DNA of 64,000 nt from Pseudomonas sp. ANT_H12B (GTDB lineage Bacteria; Pseudomonadota; Gammaproteobacteria; Pseudomonadales; Pseudomonadaceae). Below the pieces are notes generated by a model. That model saw nothing but the letters and a program-made list of their open reading frames with translations. It had not been told where the DNA came from and searched no databases. The position numbers and the translations under genes were made by a program. Position 1 is the first letter of the stretch; each line of letters starts with the position of its first letter. Where the stretch lies: contig NZ_VOBI01000015.1 in NCBI RefSeq assembly GCF_008369325.1, forward strand, positions 99,692 to 163,691, written 5' to 3'. Positions 17,249-25,507 of the stretch are shown piece after piece.

Positions 17249-17319
17249 TAGAAGATGATAAACACTCATATTCTTCCGTCAACTCAAAGAAGCGATGAAA
17301 CCGACGTACGGGCGATGCT

Positions 17320-17340
17320 AAGGTGAGCCTATGTCACGTT
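17320..17340. promoter_or_regulatory. Candidate TetR operator 2
   Basis: 21 bases with ends AAGGTGAG and TCACGTT, matching operator 1 at 14 of 21 positions including both outer arms. It lies 15 bases before the tetR start, fitting autorepression. Confidence 0.55.
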
Positions 17341-17354
17341 ATTGATCGGGAAGC

Positions 17355-18026
17355 ATGCCAGTGCGCAAGAAAACCACCGAAGTGCCCGAGCGGCCGGGTT
17401 CAGAGCCAACTCGACGTAACCCCACGCAACAACGCAGTCGCGAGCGGCAGGAGCGAATCCTGGCCGTGGCAACTCAACTGATCGCGACCAAAGGCAGCGA
17501 TCAAGTAAAGATGAGTGAAATTGCCGAGCGATCGGAAATCTCGATCGGATCGCTTTACCAGTACTTTCCCGACAAGAGTTCGGTCATTCGCACATTGGCC
17601 GAGCGTTATAACGCTCAAAGCCGCCGCTGTATCGAAGGGGCGCTGAGTGCGGTCGAGGATGCGCAAGGGCTGCGTACCGCCTATGCGCAGCTGCTCGATC
17701 TGTATTACGAGATCGTTCTTGCTACGCCTGCGATGCGTGATATCTGGTCGGGCATGCAGGCAGACAAGCAGCTTCTGGAGCTGGAGCTGGAGGAAAGTCG
17801 TGTCGCTGGAGCGTTGCTGGCCAAGGCGATGCTGCGGGTGAATCCAGACAGTGATGCGCAACAGGTTGCTGATGCAGCCTTTCTGATCTGGCAATTAGGG
17901 GAGGCGACGATGCGATTGGCCATCTCCTGTGCACCCGAGGAAGGGCGCCGCCTGGTCGATGTCTTCAAGCGTATGTCACTGCGCGAAATAATGGAGCCAG
18001 TGACCATCAACATGCCCGATTCTTAG
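17355..18026 (+). CDS. TetR/AcrR-family transcriptional regulator
   Basis: 223 residues. A basic N-terminal tail is followed by the TetR helix-turn-helix (ILAVATQLIATKGSDQVKMS ... SIGSLYQYFPDKSSVIRTL, about residues 37-85) and an all-helical ligand domain. Divergent from the NmrA-type oxidoreductase, its likely target, with two similar palindromes in the 148-bp gap. The inducer is unknown. The stop abuts the stop of the convergent downstream gene. Confidence 0.9.
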   Translation: MPVRKKTTEVPERPGSEPTRRNPTQQRSRERQERILAVATQLIATKGSDQVKMSEIAERSEISIGSLYQYFPDKSSVIRTLAERYNAQSRRCIEGALSAVEDAQGLRTAYAQLLDLYYEIVLATPAMRDIWSGMQADKQLLELELEESRVAGALLAKAMLRVNPDSDAQQVADAAFLIWQLGEATMRLAISCAPEEGRRLVDVFKRMSLREIMEPVTINMPDS

Positions 18027-18452
18027 CTATTTCTGCTTCCAGCGGCCACCGCCTGTTTCGCAATCAACCTTGGCTTGCTGCAGGTTTCCAGCGTCATAGT
18101 AATAGGTGGTTATCTGGGCATTGTCGGGGATGTTGAGCGACTTACTGTTCTTGTCCTTGCTAATGGACTGAGGGTTCGCCAGAGACTCTTGAGTCAATGT
18201 ACCCAGGCAGGTCGCTTGATAATGATCGCCGCACTGTTCGACTTTTTTCTTGGTGCGGGTCAGCATTTCCTTGCTCTCGTTGCTGCATGACCAATCGATG
18301 GCGTCCACTGGCATGCCTTCGTACTCATAGCAGGTACGGGTTTCGACGACCGGAACGGAAGGGCTTTGCGACCGGGTTATGACCTCGCATCCTTGAGCGA
18401 ACGCCAGGGCGGGACTGAGGCTGGCAATCAGAAGCAGCAGTCGACTGTTCAT
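18027..18452 (-). CDS. Hypothetical exported protein with many cysteines
   Basis: 141 residues. Signal peptide MNSRLLLLIASLSPALAFAQ, then a mature domain with seven cysteines (CEVITRSQ, CYEYEG, WSCSN, QCGDHY, TCLG, CETGGG), suggesting a disulfide-bonded periplasmic protein. I do not recognise a named family with confidence. Convergent with the tetR gene, the stop codons being adjacent. Confidence 0.7.
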   Translation of the reverse strand: MNSRLLLLIASLSPALAFAQGCEVITRSQSPSVPVVETRTCYEYEGMPVDAIDWSCSNESKEMLTRTKKKVEQCGDHYQATCLGTLTQESLANPQSISKDKNSKSLNIPDNAQITTYYYDAGNLQQAKVDCETGGGRWKQK

Positions 18453-18604
18453 CAGGATTTCCTCTCCAATAGCGCCCTGTGTGAAGTCAGGGGCCTATAG
18501 GTTTCGAAACATGATGAGCCGCCTCGTTCAATCCAATTTCTGATTCAGTGCCCGCATTTGGCAGCTGGGTTGAACCAGCTCGACTCAGCCGCCAAAACTA
18601 CCCG

Positions 18605-18889
18605 CTAAACGAATGGTTGACCGGTAAAACCACGAGGTAATCTTTGCAGTCCTTCCATGGCGGTTAGCCGTTCGACCCAGGATGCGCGCCAATCGTTGGC
18701 GGTGTGGGTGACTTTGGCTTTACGGGCGGCGCGGCGGGCGGCGTTACGTTGTTCTTTGCGCGCGTCCTTGAATGCGTCGGTGTTTCGGCAGCTTCTGCAT
18801 TTCACACGGGTAAGTTCAGTCGTGGAGGTGAGTTTGCTGCCCTTGTGACCGCAGGCCAAATGCCCGCCGATTTTGAAGTGAGTGACCAT
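18605..18889 (-). CDS. Small basic zinc-ribbon-like hypothetical protein
   Basis: 94 residues from the ATG at 18889, which has AAGGAGA eight bases upstream. The N-terminal third has HLACGHKG and VKCRSCR, a possible C-x-H/C-x-x-C zinc-binding knuckle; the middle is very basic (KEQRNAARRAARKAK). A nucleic-acid-binding role is possible but unproven. Confidence 0.65.
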   Translation of the reverse strand: MVTHFKIGGHLACGHKGSKLTSTTELTRVKCRSCRNTDAFKDARKEQRNAARRAARKAKVTHTANDWRASWVERLTAMEGLQRLPRGFTGQPFV

Positions 18890-18963
18890 TGGGACGTCTC
18901 CTTCGTGACGTGTGATCATTTGACCTTCGGCGGGCAACGACGTTCGTTACTTGCCAAAAGGGC

Positions 18964-18990
18964 AAAAAAAGGCCCGCATGCGGGCGGGCC
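18964..18990 (-). terminator. Rho-independent terminator, minus strand
   Basis: On the minus strand GGCCCGC, a six-base loop and GCGGGCC are followed by seven T residues. It would end transcription coming from the 19201-19431 gene or from an independent RNA in 18990-19200. The 311-bp stretch 18890-19200 has no convincing gene. Confidence 0.75.
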
Positions 18991-19120
18991 AAGGGATTCA
19001 TCAAAAGGAGTAGGTTCACTGTAGGACTTGAGTTGTGAAGGCTGTGTGAAATGAAAATCCAGCCACAAAAAATCCCGACGACAGACCGGGTTGAGGGTGT
19101 GGCGGGTGGCAATCAGGCAA

Positions 19121-19160
19121 GGACGCACACGGTGACGATAACGTCGCCGTTCATGCGTCC
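19121..19160. other. Strong hairpin in the intergenic region
   Basis: Inner arms ACGGTGACG (19129-19137) and CGTCGCCGT (19142-19150) pair with one G-T wobble across ATAA, and outer arms GGACGC/GCGTCC (19121-19126, 19155-19160) extend the stem. There is no T-run, so it is not a simple terminator. It may be part of a 3' UTR or small RNA ending at the terminator 18964-18990. Confidence 0.5.
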
Positions 19161-19200
19161 TGAATCAGGCCGTGTCCTTGAGGCGCGTGTCCAGATCGAA

Positions 19201-19431
19201 TCATCTGAACCGCGGCAGGGGCGGGTCGACAGGTTTGAGCGAAGACAGCGTATTGCGAATCAGTGGCGCATCCTTCTCGATGTCATTCAGACGATCACGA
19301 ATTCTGAGCGCAGTCGGGTGCCCGCCTTGATGATCGACCCAGTCGGCGATCTCCTTGCACGCCGCAGCCAGACGAGCCTGGCGAGAATCAAGCAATGTAA
19401 GCAGGGTGGTGATGGACTCTTTTTCGGACAT
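19201..19431 (-). CDS. Small helical hypothetical protein
   Basis: 76 residues, mostly helical and acidic/basic mixed (MSEKESITTLLTLLDSRQAR...). The ATG at 19431 has GGAGG eight bases upstream; a GTG three codons earlier overlaps the ribosome site and is not used. No family recognised. It resembles small proteins conserved across fluorescent pseudomonads, from memory and not verified. Confidence 0.65.
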   Translation of the reverse strand: MSEKESITTLLTLLDSRQARLAAACKEIADWVDHQGGHPTALRIRDRLNDIEKDAPLIRNTLSSLKPVDPPLPRFR

Positions 19432-19557
19432 GGCAAACACCTCCGTTCAAGAAACCTTGTAATTGGCAGCAAAAAGCCCGCTGGGTGCGAGCTTTCTGCC
19501 GATGGGGTCGCTGTTCCTTCAGCATTTTCAGTATAGACCCGCAAAAGGTAGCTGACT

Positions 19558-19779
19558 TCAACCTAGTCGGGCCGTCATTTGTGACCTGGCGTTCAGCTGT
19601 CGGCATTCACGTCGAGCGTCTTCTTCAAGATCAAAACCGTCACCGATGAACCCGCGGGTGCGCGTATCGGCGATTCGGTACCAGACGGCGGCGTCGGGTG
19701 GTTGATGACTGACTTCACCGGCTCGGCGGCCATGGATGATGATCTTGTTACAACGCTTCACTACGAAAATGTCTTCCAT
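19558..19779 (-). CDS. Small hypothetical protein
   Basis: 73 residues (MEDIFVVKRCNKIIIHGRRA...). The pattern of short strands with WYRIADTRTRGFIGDGFD suggests a small alpha/beta fold. Start chosen at 19779 where a GGTGG precedes the ATG; 17 further upstream codons are open but lack a ribosome site. No function assigned. Confidence 0.55.
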   Translation of the reverse strand: MEDIFVVKRCNKIIIHGRRAGEVSHQPPDAAVWYRIADTRTRGFIGDGFDLEEDARRECRQLNARSQMTARLG

Positions 19780-19874
19780 GGCGCCACCACAGCTGATTCT
19801 GTTCAGAACAACTATAGAAGCCATTTGCAATCATGCAAAAAATAGACAGGTCAGTTCGTCGGTTGAAGCCCTGA

Positions 19875-21515
19875 TCATGTGCCGACTTGTTGCATCAGCC
19901 AACCGGTCTGGTGCCATTTCAGGGTGTGGGTCGGTGCAAGCGCATTCATGAAATGCTCGTCATGGGAGACCGCCACGATGGCCCCCGGAAAATCTCGCAA
20001 TGCTTGTTCGAACGCCTGCACAGACTCAAGGTCGAGGTGATTGGTCGGTTCATCAAGCAAAAGCAATTGCGCCGGGATTTGCCGCCACAACGCAACGGCA
20101 ATCGCAGCCTTCAGGCGTTCGCCGCCGCTGAGTGACGCACACGGCCGGGTCACGCGGTTGGCGTCCAGTCGCAGCAGAGCGAGGTGGCTGCGCAAGGTGC
20201 CCTCGGTCAGCGGCGTGTCGAGCACGCCCAATTGCTCGACGATGGAACGTTGATCGTCGAGTAACGCCAGCTGCTGATCAAGAAATGCGCAGGGTACGTG
20301 GGTCGTGCAGTGGCCGTTGCTCGGCGACAGTTCGCCGGCCAGCATTCGCAACAAGGTCGATTTCCCACAGCCATTCGGACCGCTTACCGCTATGCGTACA
20401 GGTCCTGCGATTGAAAGTGTCAAGCGGGTAGCGGGTTCATCCTTCGACAGCCAGGGCAACTGAGCGTCGACCAGCGTGAGCATCTGTCGAGCCGCCGGCA
20501 CGAGCGTCCCCGGCAGGTTCATCACCACGCACGCTTCGTCCTGAACCCTGGCATTAGCGTCCCGAACCCGGGCGTCCAGTCCATTCTTGCGCACCTGATG
20601 CGTCTGGCGGACAGGGCCCATGGCGTCCATGGCAGCCCCTTTCATCTTGGCGCGTTCGAAGCCTGAGACATTGGCGACGTCGGCTTTTTTGCGCGCCCCC
20701 GCGGCGTGTCGCTGGATCGTGTCGTGCTCGCGCTGCAGGCGGTTACGTTCGCGGCTGCGCTCGGTTCGGGCCTGATCAAGCATCGCCTGGGCTGCGGCTT
20801 GATCAGTCTCCCGTTGTGCCTGGAATACCTGGAAATTACCGCCAAAAATCCTCGGGCCCAGCGGCGTGAGTTCGATAATACGTTGCATACGGTTCAATAA
20901 CTGCCGGTCATGACTGATGACGACCAAACCACCGCGCCACTGTTCAAGCTTGCGCATCAGCCAGCGACGTCCTTCGGCGTCGAGGTGATTGGTCGGTTCA
21001 TCCAGCACCAGTAACTGCGCCGGGCCAAGAAACGCGCCGATCAGCGCAATACGCGCTTGCTGCCCGCCGCTCAAGGTTTGAGTCAGGTGCTGCGGGCCAA
21101 TGTCGCGAAGTCCTGCTTCATCCAGTAACGAGCGCAAGCGTTCGGCCAGGTCCCAGCGCTCGGCCAGTGTCTCGACGTCCTCGGCCGAGGCGGTGCCCAG
21201 ATTCAAGCGCGACAAGGCCTGAAGCACTTTGGCAGAACCGGTCACTTGGGCGACAGTCTGTCCTTGCACGGCTGAAAATGTTTGAGGAACGTAAGCGACC
21301 TGAGCCTGAAAGGTCAGACTTCCGCACGTAGGTTTCAGTTGCCCGGCGAGTAACCGCGCAAGGACACTTTTACCGATGCCGTTACGGCCGACGATAGCAG
21401 TGTGAACGCGATCGAAACTCAGGTTTAGTGAATCGAAAATCGTCTCGCCATTGGCGAACTGAAAACCCAGTTGGTTCAAGGAAACGAGTGCAGGCAGACG
21501 CGTGACGTGAGTCAT
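19875..21515 (-). CDS. ABC-F family ATPase
   Basis: 546 residues with two ABC domains and no membrane segments, as in ABC-F translation factors (Uup/EttA/YheS group). Walker A motifs are GRNGIGKS (about residue 45) and GPNGCGKST (about 365); the signatures LSGGQQARIAL and LSGGERLKAAIA and two Walker B motifs LLVLDEPTNHLD and LLLLDEPTNHLD are all intact. The charged linker between domains (ARTERSRERNRLQREHDT) corresponds to the P-site tRNA interaction motif. ABC-F proteins act on the ribosome; some confer antibiotic protection, which cannot be decided here. GGAGG five bases before the ATG at 21515 supports the start. Confidence 0.9.
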   Translation of the reverse strand: MTHVTRLPALVSLNQLGFQFANGETIFDSLNLSFDRVHTAIVGRNGIGKSVLARLLAGQLKPTCGSLTFQAQVAYVPQTFSAVQGQTVAQVTGSAKVLQALSRLNLGTASAEDVETLAERWDLAERLRSLLDEAGLRDIGPQHLTQTLSGGQQARIALIGAFLGPAQLLVLDEPTNHLDAEGRRWLMRKLEQWRGGLVVISHDRQLLNRMQRIIELTPLGPRIFGGNFQVFQAQRETDQAAAQAMLDQARTERSRERNRLQREHDTIQRHAAGARKKADVANVSGFERAKMKGAAMDAMGPVRQTHQVRKNGLDARVRDANARVQDEACVVMNLPGTLVPAARQMLTLVDAQLPWLSKDEPATRLTLSIAGPVRIAVSGPNGCGKSTLLRMLAGELSPSNGHCTTHVPCAFLDQQLALLDDQRSIVEQLGVLDTPLTEGTLRSHLALLRLDANRVTRPCASLSGGERLKAAIAVALWRQIPAQLLLLDEPTNHLDLESVQAFEQALRDFPGAIVAVSHDEHFMNALAPTHTLKWHQTGWLMQQVGT

Positions 21516-21697
21516 CGGCACCTCCGGAAAATGTCGAAAAGACCAACAAGCGCCATTGGCGGCTTGCTACGAAAACATTTTTGGAAGGCTTAGTTGTTCA
21601 CGTCGAAGTTCGTCCTGAGGAGGGGAGGATCGGTAGCCTAGTCGAGGATTCAAGTTCGATCAAGAACGCTGTCGGAGGAATATCTGCGTGTCGCAGG

Positions 21698-22735
21698 TCA
21701 GCGTTTTTCCTCGGCCTCAATCATCTTCTCGAGGTACATCGCTAATCCGACTTCCTCGGCTCTGAGCCCTTTGCGTAACCTCGGTCGAGGCAATTGCGCC
21801 AGTGCTCCGAGCATAAATCCATCGAGCACAGCAGGGTGGATATAGCACTTTCGGCAGACTGCCGGGGTGTTGCCCAGTTGCCTGGCGACGTTTTTCACCA
21901 TCTCCACCACATGTCGTTTCGCATCTGATTCGGGCTCCCATTGCAGTTCGCGCAAAACCGCCAATGCCAGCGCACTGCCGGCCCAGGTGCGGTAGTCCTT
22001 GGCGGTGAAGTCGGCACCGGTAAGCGTTTGCAGGTAAGTGTTGACGTCGGAAGAGCTGACGGTGTGGCGATCACCGTTTTCATCAAGGTACTGAAACAGG
22101 TTCTGCCCGGGAATCTCCTGGCAGCGTTTGATGATCCGCGCCAGACGCCGGTCTCTCACGGTGATTTGATGTTCGACGCCGCTCTTGCCGCGGAACTGGA
22201 AGAGGATCGCACTGCCGTTGACCTCGACGTGACGGCTGCGCAAGGTGGTCAGGCCGTAGGAACGGTTGTCCCGCGCGTACTGGGTGTTGCCGACACGGAT
22301 CAGTGTCGCATCGAGCAAAGTAATGACCGTGGCCATGACCTTGTCGCGGCTGAAACCCGGTGCGGCCAGCAGCGCTTCCAGTTGTTTGCGCAGTTTCGGC
22401 AGGGCCAATCCGAAGTCCCGCAGGCGAGAGTATTTATCGGCATCGCGCACTTCGCGCCAACGCGGGTGATAACGATATTGCTTGCGGCCCCGGGCATCAC
22501 GACCGGTGGCTTGCAGATGACCGCGTGGGTCTGCGCAGATCCATACATCGGTGTAGGCCGGTGGCACGGCGAGGGCGTTGATACGTTTGATCTCGTCCGG
22601 ATCGGTAATGCGTTGACCTGCCGAATCGAAGTAGCAGAACTTGCCGCGCAGTTTCCTGCGGGTGATTCCGGGCTGAGTGTCATCGACGTAATGCAAGTCG
22701 GGCGGCAGCACATCGGGTAGCGCGGTATCGGGCAT
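21698..22735 (-). CDS. DNA topoisomerase IB
   Basis: 345 residues, the bacterial (poxvirus-like) type IB topoisomerase. It relaxes supercoils through a 3'-phosphotyrosine intermediate. The N-terminal domain starts with LHYVDDTQPGITRRKLRGKF; the catalytic domain has RDNRSYGLTTLRSRH (catalytic Arg), KDYRTWAGS and the active-site tyrosine in CRKCYIHPAV (about residue 307). The ATG at 22735 has AAGGA eight bases upstream; a TTG six codons before it is not needed. Monocistronic. Confidence 0.92.
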   Translation of the reverse strand: MPDTALPDVLPPDLHYVDDTQPGITRRKLRGKFCYFDSAGQRITDPDEIKRINALAVPPAYTDVWICADPRGHLQATGRDARGRKQYRYHPRWREVRDADKYSRLRDFGLALPKLRKQLEALLAAPGFSRDKVMATVITLLDATLIRVGNTQYARDNRSYGLTTLRSRHVEVNGSAILFQFRGKSGVEHQITVRDRRLARIIKRCQEIPGQNLFQYLDENGDRHTVSSSDVNTYLQTLTGADFTAKDYRTWAGSALALAVLRELQWEPESDAKRHVVEMVKNVARQLGNTPAVCRKCYIHPAVLDGFMLGALAQLPRPRLRKGLRAEEVGLAMYLEKMIEAEEKR

Positions 22736-22809
22736 GGCGGTAGTCCTTGGCAACGAATCAGGGCCGTTACAGCCATTGACCGCACGCCATTGCAGTCGTG
22801 CCAGCGGGT

Positions 22810-23889
22810 TTACGCCAGCACCGCCACAGCCTTGATCTGTGCCCAGAGTTGCTGACCGGGGTGCACGCCCAACTGATCCCGGGAATAGCGGGTGATCCGT
22901 GCCAGCAGCGGTGTGCCGGCAGCGTCCAGGCGGATCAGCACGTGGGCGGCGTTGTCCGCGCCCATTTCGCTGATTACTGTGACCGGCAGGCGATTGAGGA
23001 TGCTGCTTTGCTCGACACTTTGCAGGCTCAGGCTGACATCCCGCGCCTGGACTTTGCAGCGAAGCGCCTGCCCCGTCTCCATCGGCGTGTGAGCCACGCG
23101 AATATTCAGGGTGGTGCCGGGTAGTCGTAAGGTCAGCAACTGATAGTCAGCGTCATAAGCGCTGACGTGACCCTCGATCACCACGCCGGCGTCATCACCC
23201 AGCGCCAAGGGCAGGTCGAGACGGGCGAGGGTTTCGCCGATGGGGCCGCTGGCCAGCGCTTTGCCGTTGCTGAGCAGGACGATGTGGTCAGCCAGCCGCG
23301 CTACTTCGTCCTGGGAATGGCTGACATACAGCACCGGGATGTCCAGTTCATCGTGCAGCCGTTGCAAGTAGGGCAGGATTTCGCTTTTGCGTTGGGTGTC
23401 CAGCGCCGCCAGCGGTTCGTCCATCAACAACAGTTTCGGGCTGGTAAGCAGAGCGCGGGCGATGCCGATGCGCTGGCGTTCACCGCCTGAAAGGTTTTGC
23501 GGATGACGGTCCAGCAAATGGCCGATCCCGAGCAGTTCGGTGGCGTGCGCCATATCGACCCGGCGCTGTGGGCGAGGAATGCGCTTGAGGCCGAATTCCA
23601 GATTGGCCAGCACCGACAGATGAGGAAACAGGCTGGCTTCCTGGAAGACGTAACCTAACGCGCGCTTGTGCGGCGGCACGAAAATCTTCCGGTCACTGTC
23701 CTGCCAGACCTCATCGTTGACCTGAATAAAACCCTGTTCGGCCTGTTCCAGCCCCGCTATGCAGCGCAGGCAGGTGGTCTTGCCGGAGCCGGAATGACCG
23801 TAAAGTGCCGTCACTCCGCGACCGGGTAATTGCAGATCCACGTCCAGAGCGAAGCCCGAATAATTAAGTTTCAGACGCGTATGAATCAT
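22810..23889 (-). CDS. modC: Molybdate ABC transporter ATP-binding protein
   Basis: 359 residues. Walker A GHSGSGKTT (about residues 31-39), signature LSGGERQRIGIARAL, Walker B LLLMDEPLAALD, and a C-terminal TOBE/MOP-like domain (about 290-350) that binds molybdate for feedback inhibition. It powers ModAB uptake of MoO4 2-, needed for the molybdenum enzymes such as NarG. Starts three bases after the modB stop. Confidence 0.95.
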   Translation of the reverse strand: MIHTRLKLNYSGFALDVDLQLPGRGVTALYGHSGSGKTTCLRCIAGLEQAEQGFIQVNDEVWQDSDRKIFVPPHKRALGYVFQEASLFPHLSVLANLEFGLKRIPRPQRRVDMAHATELLGIGHLLDRHPQNLSGGERQRIGIARALLTSPKLLLMDEPLAALDTQRKSEILPYLQRLHDELDIPVLYVSHSQDEVARLADHIVLLSNGKALASGPIGETLARLDLPLALGDDAGVVIEGHVSAYDADYQLLTLRLPGTTLNIRVAHTPMETGQALRCKVQARDVSLSLQSVEQSSILNRLPVTVISEMGADNAAHVLIRLDAAGTPLLARITRYSRDQLGVHPGQQLWAQIKAVAVLA

Positions 23890-23892
23890 CGA

Positions 23893-24573
23893 TCAGCTCC
23901 AGCCCGCTTTGGTTTTACGGCTGGAGTAGAGCGCCAGCAACACGGCAAAGGAAAACACTAGCATCGCCCCGGCCAGCCAATGGGCCTGGGCGTATTCCAT
24001 GGCTTCGACGTGATCGTAAATTTGTACCGAGACCACGCGGGTCTTGTCTGGAATGTTGCCACCGATCATCAGTACCACGCCGAACTCGCCGACCGTGTGG
24101 GCGAAACCGAGAATAGCAGCCGTGATAAAACCCGGTCGAGCCAGCGGCAGGATCACGCTGAAAAAGGTGTCCCAAGGGTTGGCACGCAAGGTGGCGGCCA
24201 CTTCCAGAGGGCGAGTGCCAATGGCGGAAAATGCGTTTTGCAGCGGTTGGACAACGAATGGCATCGAGTAGATCACCGAACCGATTACCAGCCCTGCAAA
24301 ACTGAACGTCAGGGTGCCGAGCCCCAGTGACTGGGTGAAGTGACCGACAAACCCGTTAGGGCCGAGTGCCAGCAACAGATAAAAACCAATCACCGTGGGT
24401 GGCAGCACCAGGGGCAGGGCGACGATCGCCCCGACCGGGCCGCGCAACCAGGACTGGGTGCGCGAGAGCCATAACGCAATCGGAGTACCGATGATAAGCA
24501 AGATGACCGTCGTCAGAGACGCCAGTTTCAGGGTCAGCCAGATGGCGGAAAAGTCTGCACTCGTTAGCGTCAT
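23893..24573 (-). CDS. modB: Molybdate ABC transporter permease
   Basis: 226 residues, five to six membrane helices, with the EAA-loop region AATLRANPWDTFFSVILPLARPG (about residues 140-162) that contacts the ATPase. Forms the inner-membrane channel for molybdate with ModC. Directly abuts modA and modC in one operon. Confidence 0.95.
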   Translation of the reverse strand: MTLTSADFSAIWLTLKLASLTTVILLIIGTPIALWLSRTQSWLRGPVGAIVALPLVLPPTVIGFYLLLALGPNGFVGHFTQSLGLGTLTFSFAGLVIGSVIYSMPFVVQPLQNAFSAIGTRPLEVAATLRANPWDTFFSVILPLARPGFITAAILGFAHTVGEFGVVLMIGGNIPDKTRVVSVQIYDHVEAMEYAQAHWLAGAMLVFSFAVLLALYSSRKTKAGWS

Positions 24574-25341
24574 TTAGAGTTGATAACCGTAGGACTTGAT
24601 GACAGCAGCAGCTTTCGGACCCTTGAGGTATTCAACCAGCGCCTTGGCGGCCGGGTTGTCCTTGCCTTTATTGAGGATCACCGCGTCTTGTTTGATGGGT
24701 TCGTGCATGTCGGCTGGAACAATCCAGGCCGAGCCGCTGGTGACTTTGCCGTCTTTATAGATCTGCGACAAGGCCACAAAGCCGAGTTCGGCGTTGCCGG
24801 TGGACACAAATTGATAGGCCTGGGTGATGTTCTGGCCTTCCACGATTTTGCCTTTGACCTTGTCGGTCAGGCCGAGCTTGGCCAGTACTTGAGTCGCGGC
24901 GAGACCATAAGGCGCAGCTTTGGGATTGGCAATGGACAGATGCTGATACTGGTTGTCGCTCAGCACCTTGCCCTTGGCATCGACGTAACCGTCCTTGGCC
25001 GACCACAGCGCCAGGGTGCCGATGGCGTAGGTGAAGCGCGAACCCTTGACCGAGTCGCCTTCGGTTTCGAGCTTTTGCGGCGTGGTGTCGTCCGCCGAGA
25101 GGAACACTTCGAACGGCGCACCATTTTTGATCTGGGTGTAGAACTGGCCGGTTGCACCAAAGGAAGTGACCAGTTTGTGCCCGGTGTCTTTTTCGAAATC
25201 GGCAGCGATGGCCTGAATCGGCGCGGAGAAGTTGGCCGCGACGGCGACCTGGACTTCCTCTGCCTGGGCAGACCCAATGATGAACACCGCAAGCAGGCTC
25301 GCAAGGCCGGTTGGGGCAAAACGTGAGGCACGAACAGTCAT
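24574..25341 (-). CDS. modA: Molybdate-binding periplasmic protein
   Basis: 255 residues. Signal peptide ending GSAQA-EE; mature domain has AVAANFSAPIQAIAADFEKD and TSFGATGQFYTQIKNGAPFE, the usual molybdate-pocket segments. Captures molybdate or tungstate for ModBC. The ATG at 25341 gives the signal peptide; the longer open frame runs across the ModE operator and is rejected. First gene of modABC. Confidence 0.95.
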   Translation of the reverse strand: MTVRASRFAPTGLASLLAVFIIGSAQAEEVQVAVAANFSAPIQAIAADFEKDTGHKLVTSFGATGQFYTQIKNGAPFEVFLSADDTTPQKLETEGDSVKGSRFTYAIGTLALWSAKDGYVDAKGKVLSDNQYQHLSIANPKAAPYGLAATQVLAKLGLTDKVKGKIVEGQNITQAYQFVSTGNAELGFVALSQIYKDGKVTSGSAWIVPADMHEPIKQDAVILNKGKDNPAAKALVEYLKGPKAAAVIKSYGYQL

Positions 25342-25382
25342 GGAACGGCTCCGTGGTAGGCAAGTACAGCGAGGGGTTAAAA

Positions 25383-25406
25383 CGCTATATAGCGGAATAT
25401 ATAGCG
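25383..25406 (-). promoter_or_regulatory. ModE-type operator of modABC
   Basis: Perfect inverted repeat: CGCTATATA, six bases, TATATAGCG. This matches the ModE consensus (TATATA half-sites spaced by six). It lies about 42 bases before the modA start, placing it on the promoter. ModE-molybdate should repress modABC when molybdate is plentiful. No modE gene is in the window. Confidence 0.85.
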
Positions 25407-25460
25407 AAATGCCTGCAAACGGAACGAGCTGGATGATGGGCAATGTTGAGAGCGCAACTT

Positions 25461-25495
25461 TGTAGCCGCTGGCGTAGCCTGCGCCAGCCGCTACA
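25461..25495. repeat. Inverted repeat of the GTAGCCGCTGGCG family
   Basis: TGTAGCCGCTGGCG and CGCCAGCCGCTACA form a stem of about 14 bp around a short loop. A related half (TTAGCCGCTGGCGAAGCC) occurs near 57452. It lies at the 3' end of the nitronate monooxygenase gene and may end its transcript. Confidence 0.65.
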
Positions 25496-25507
25496 ACGGA
25501 TAGTGCG

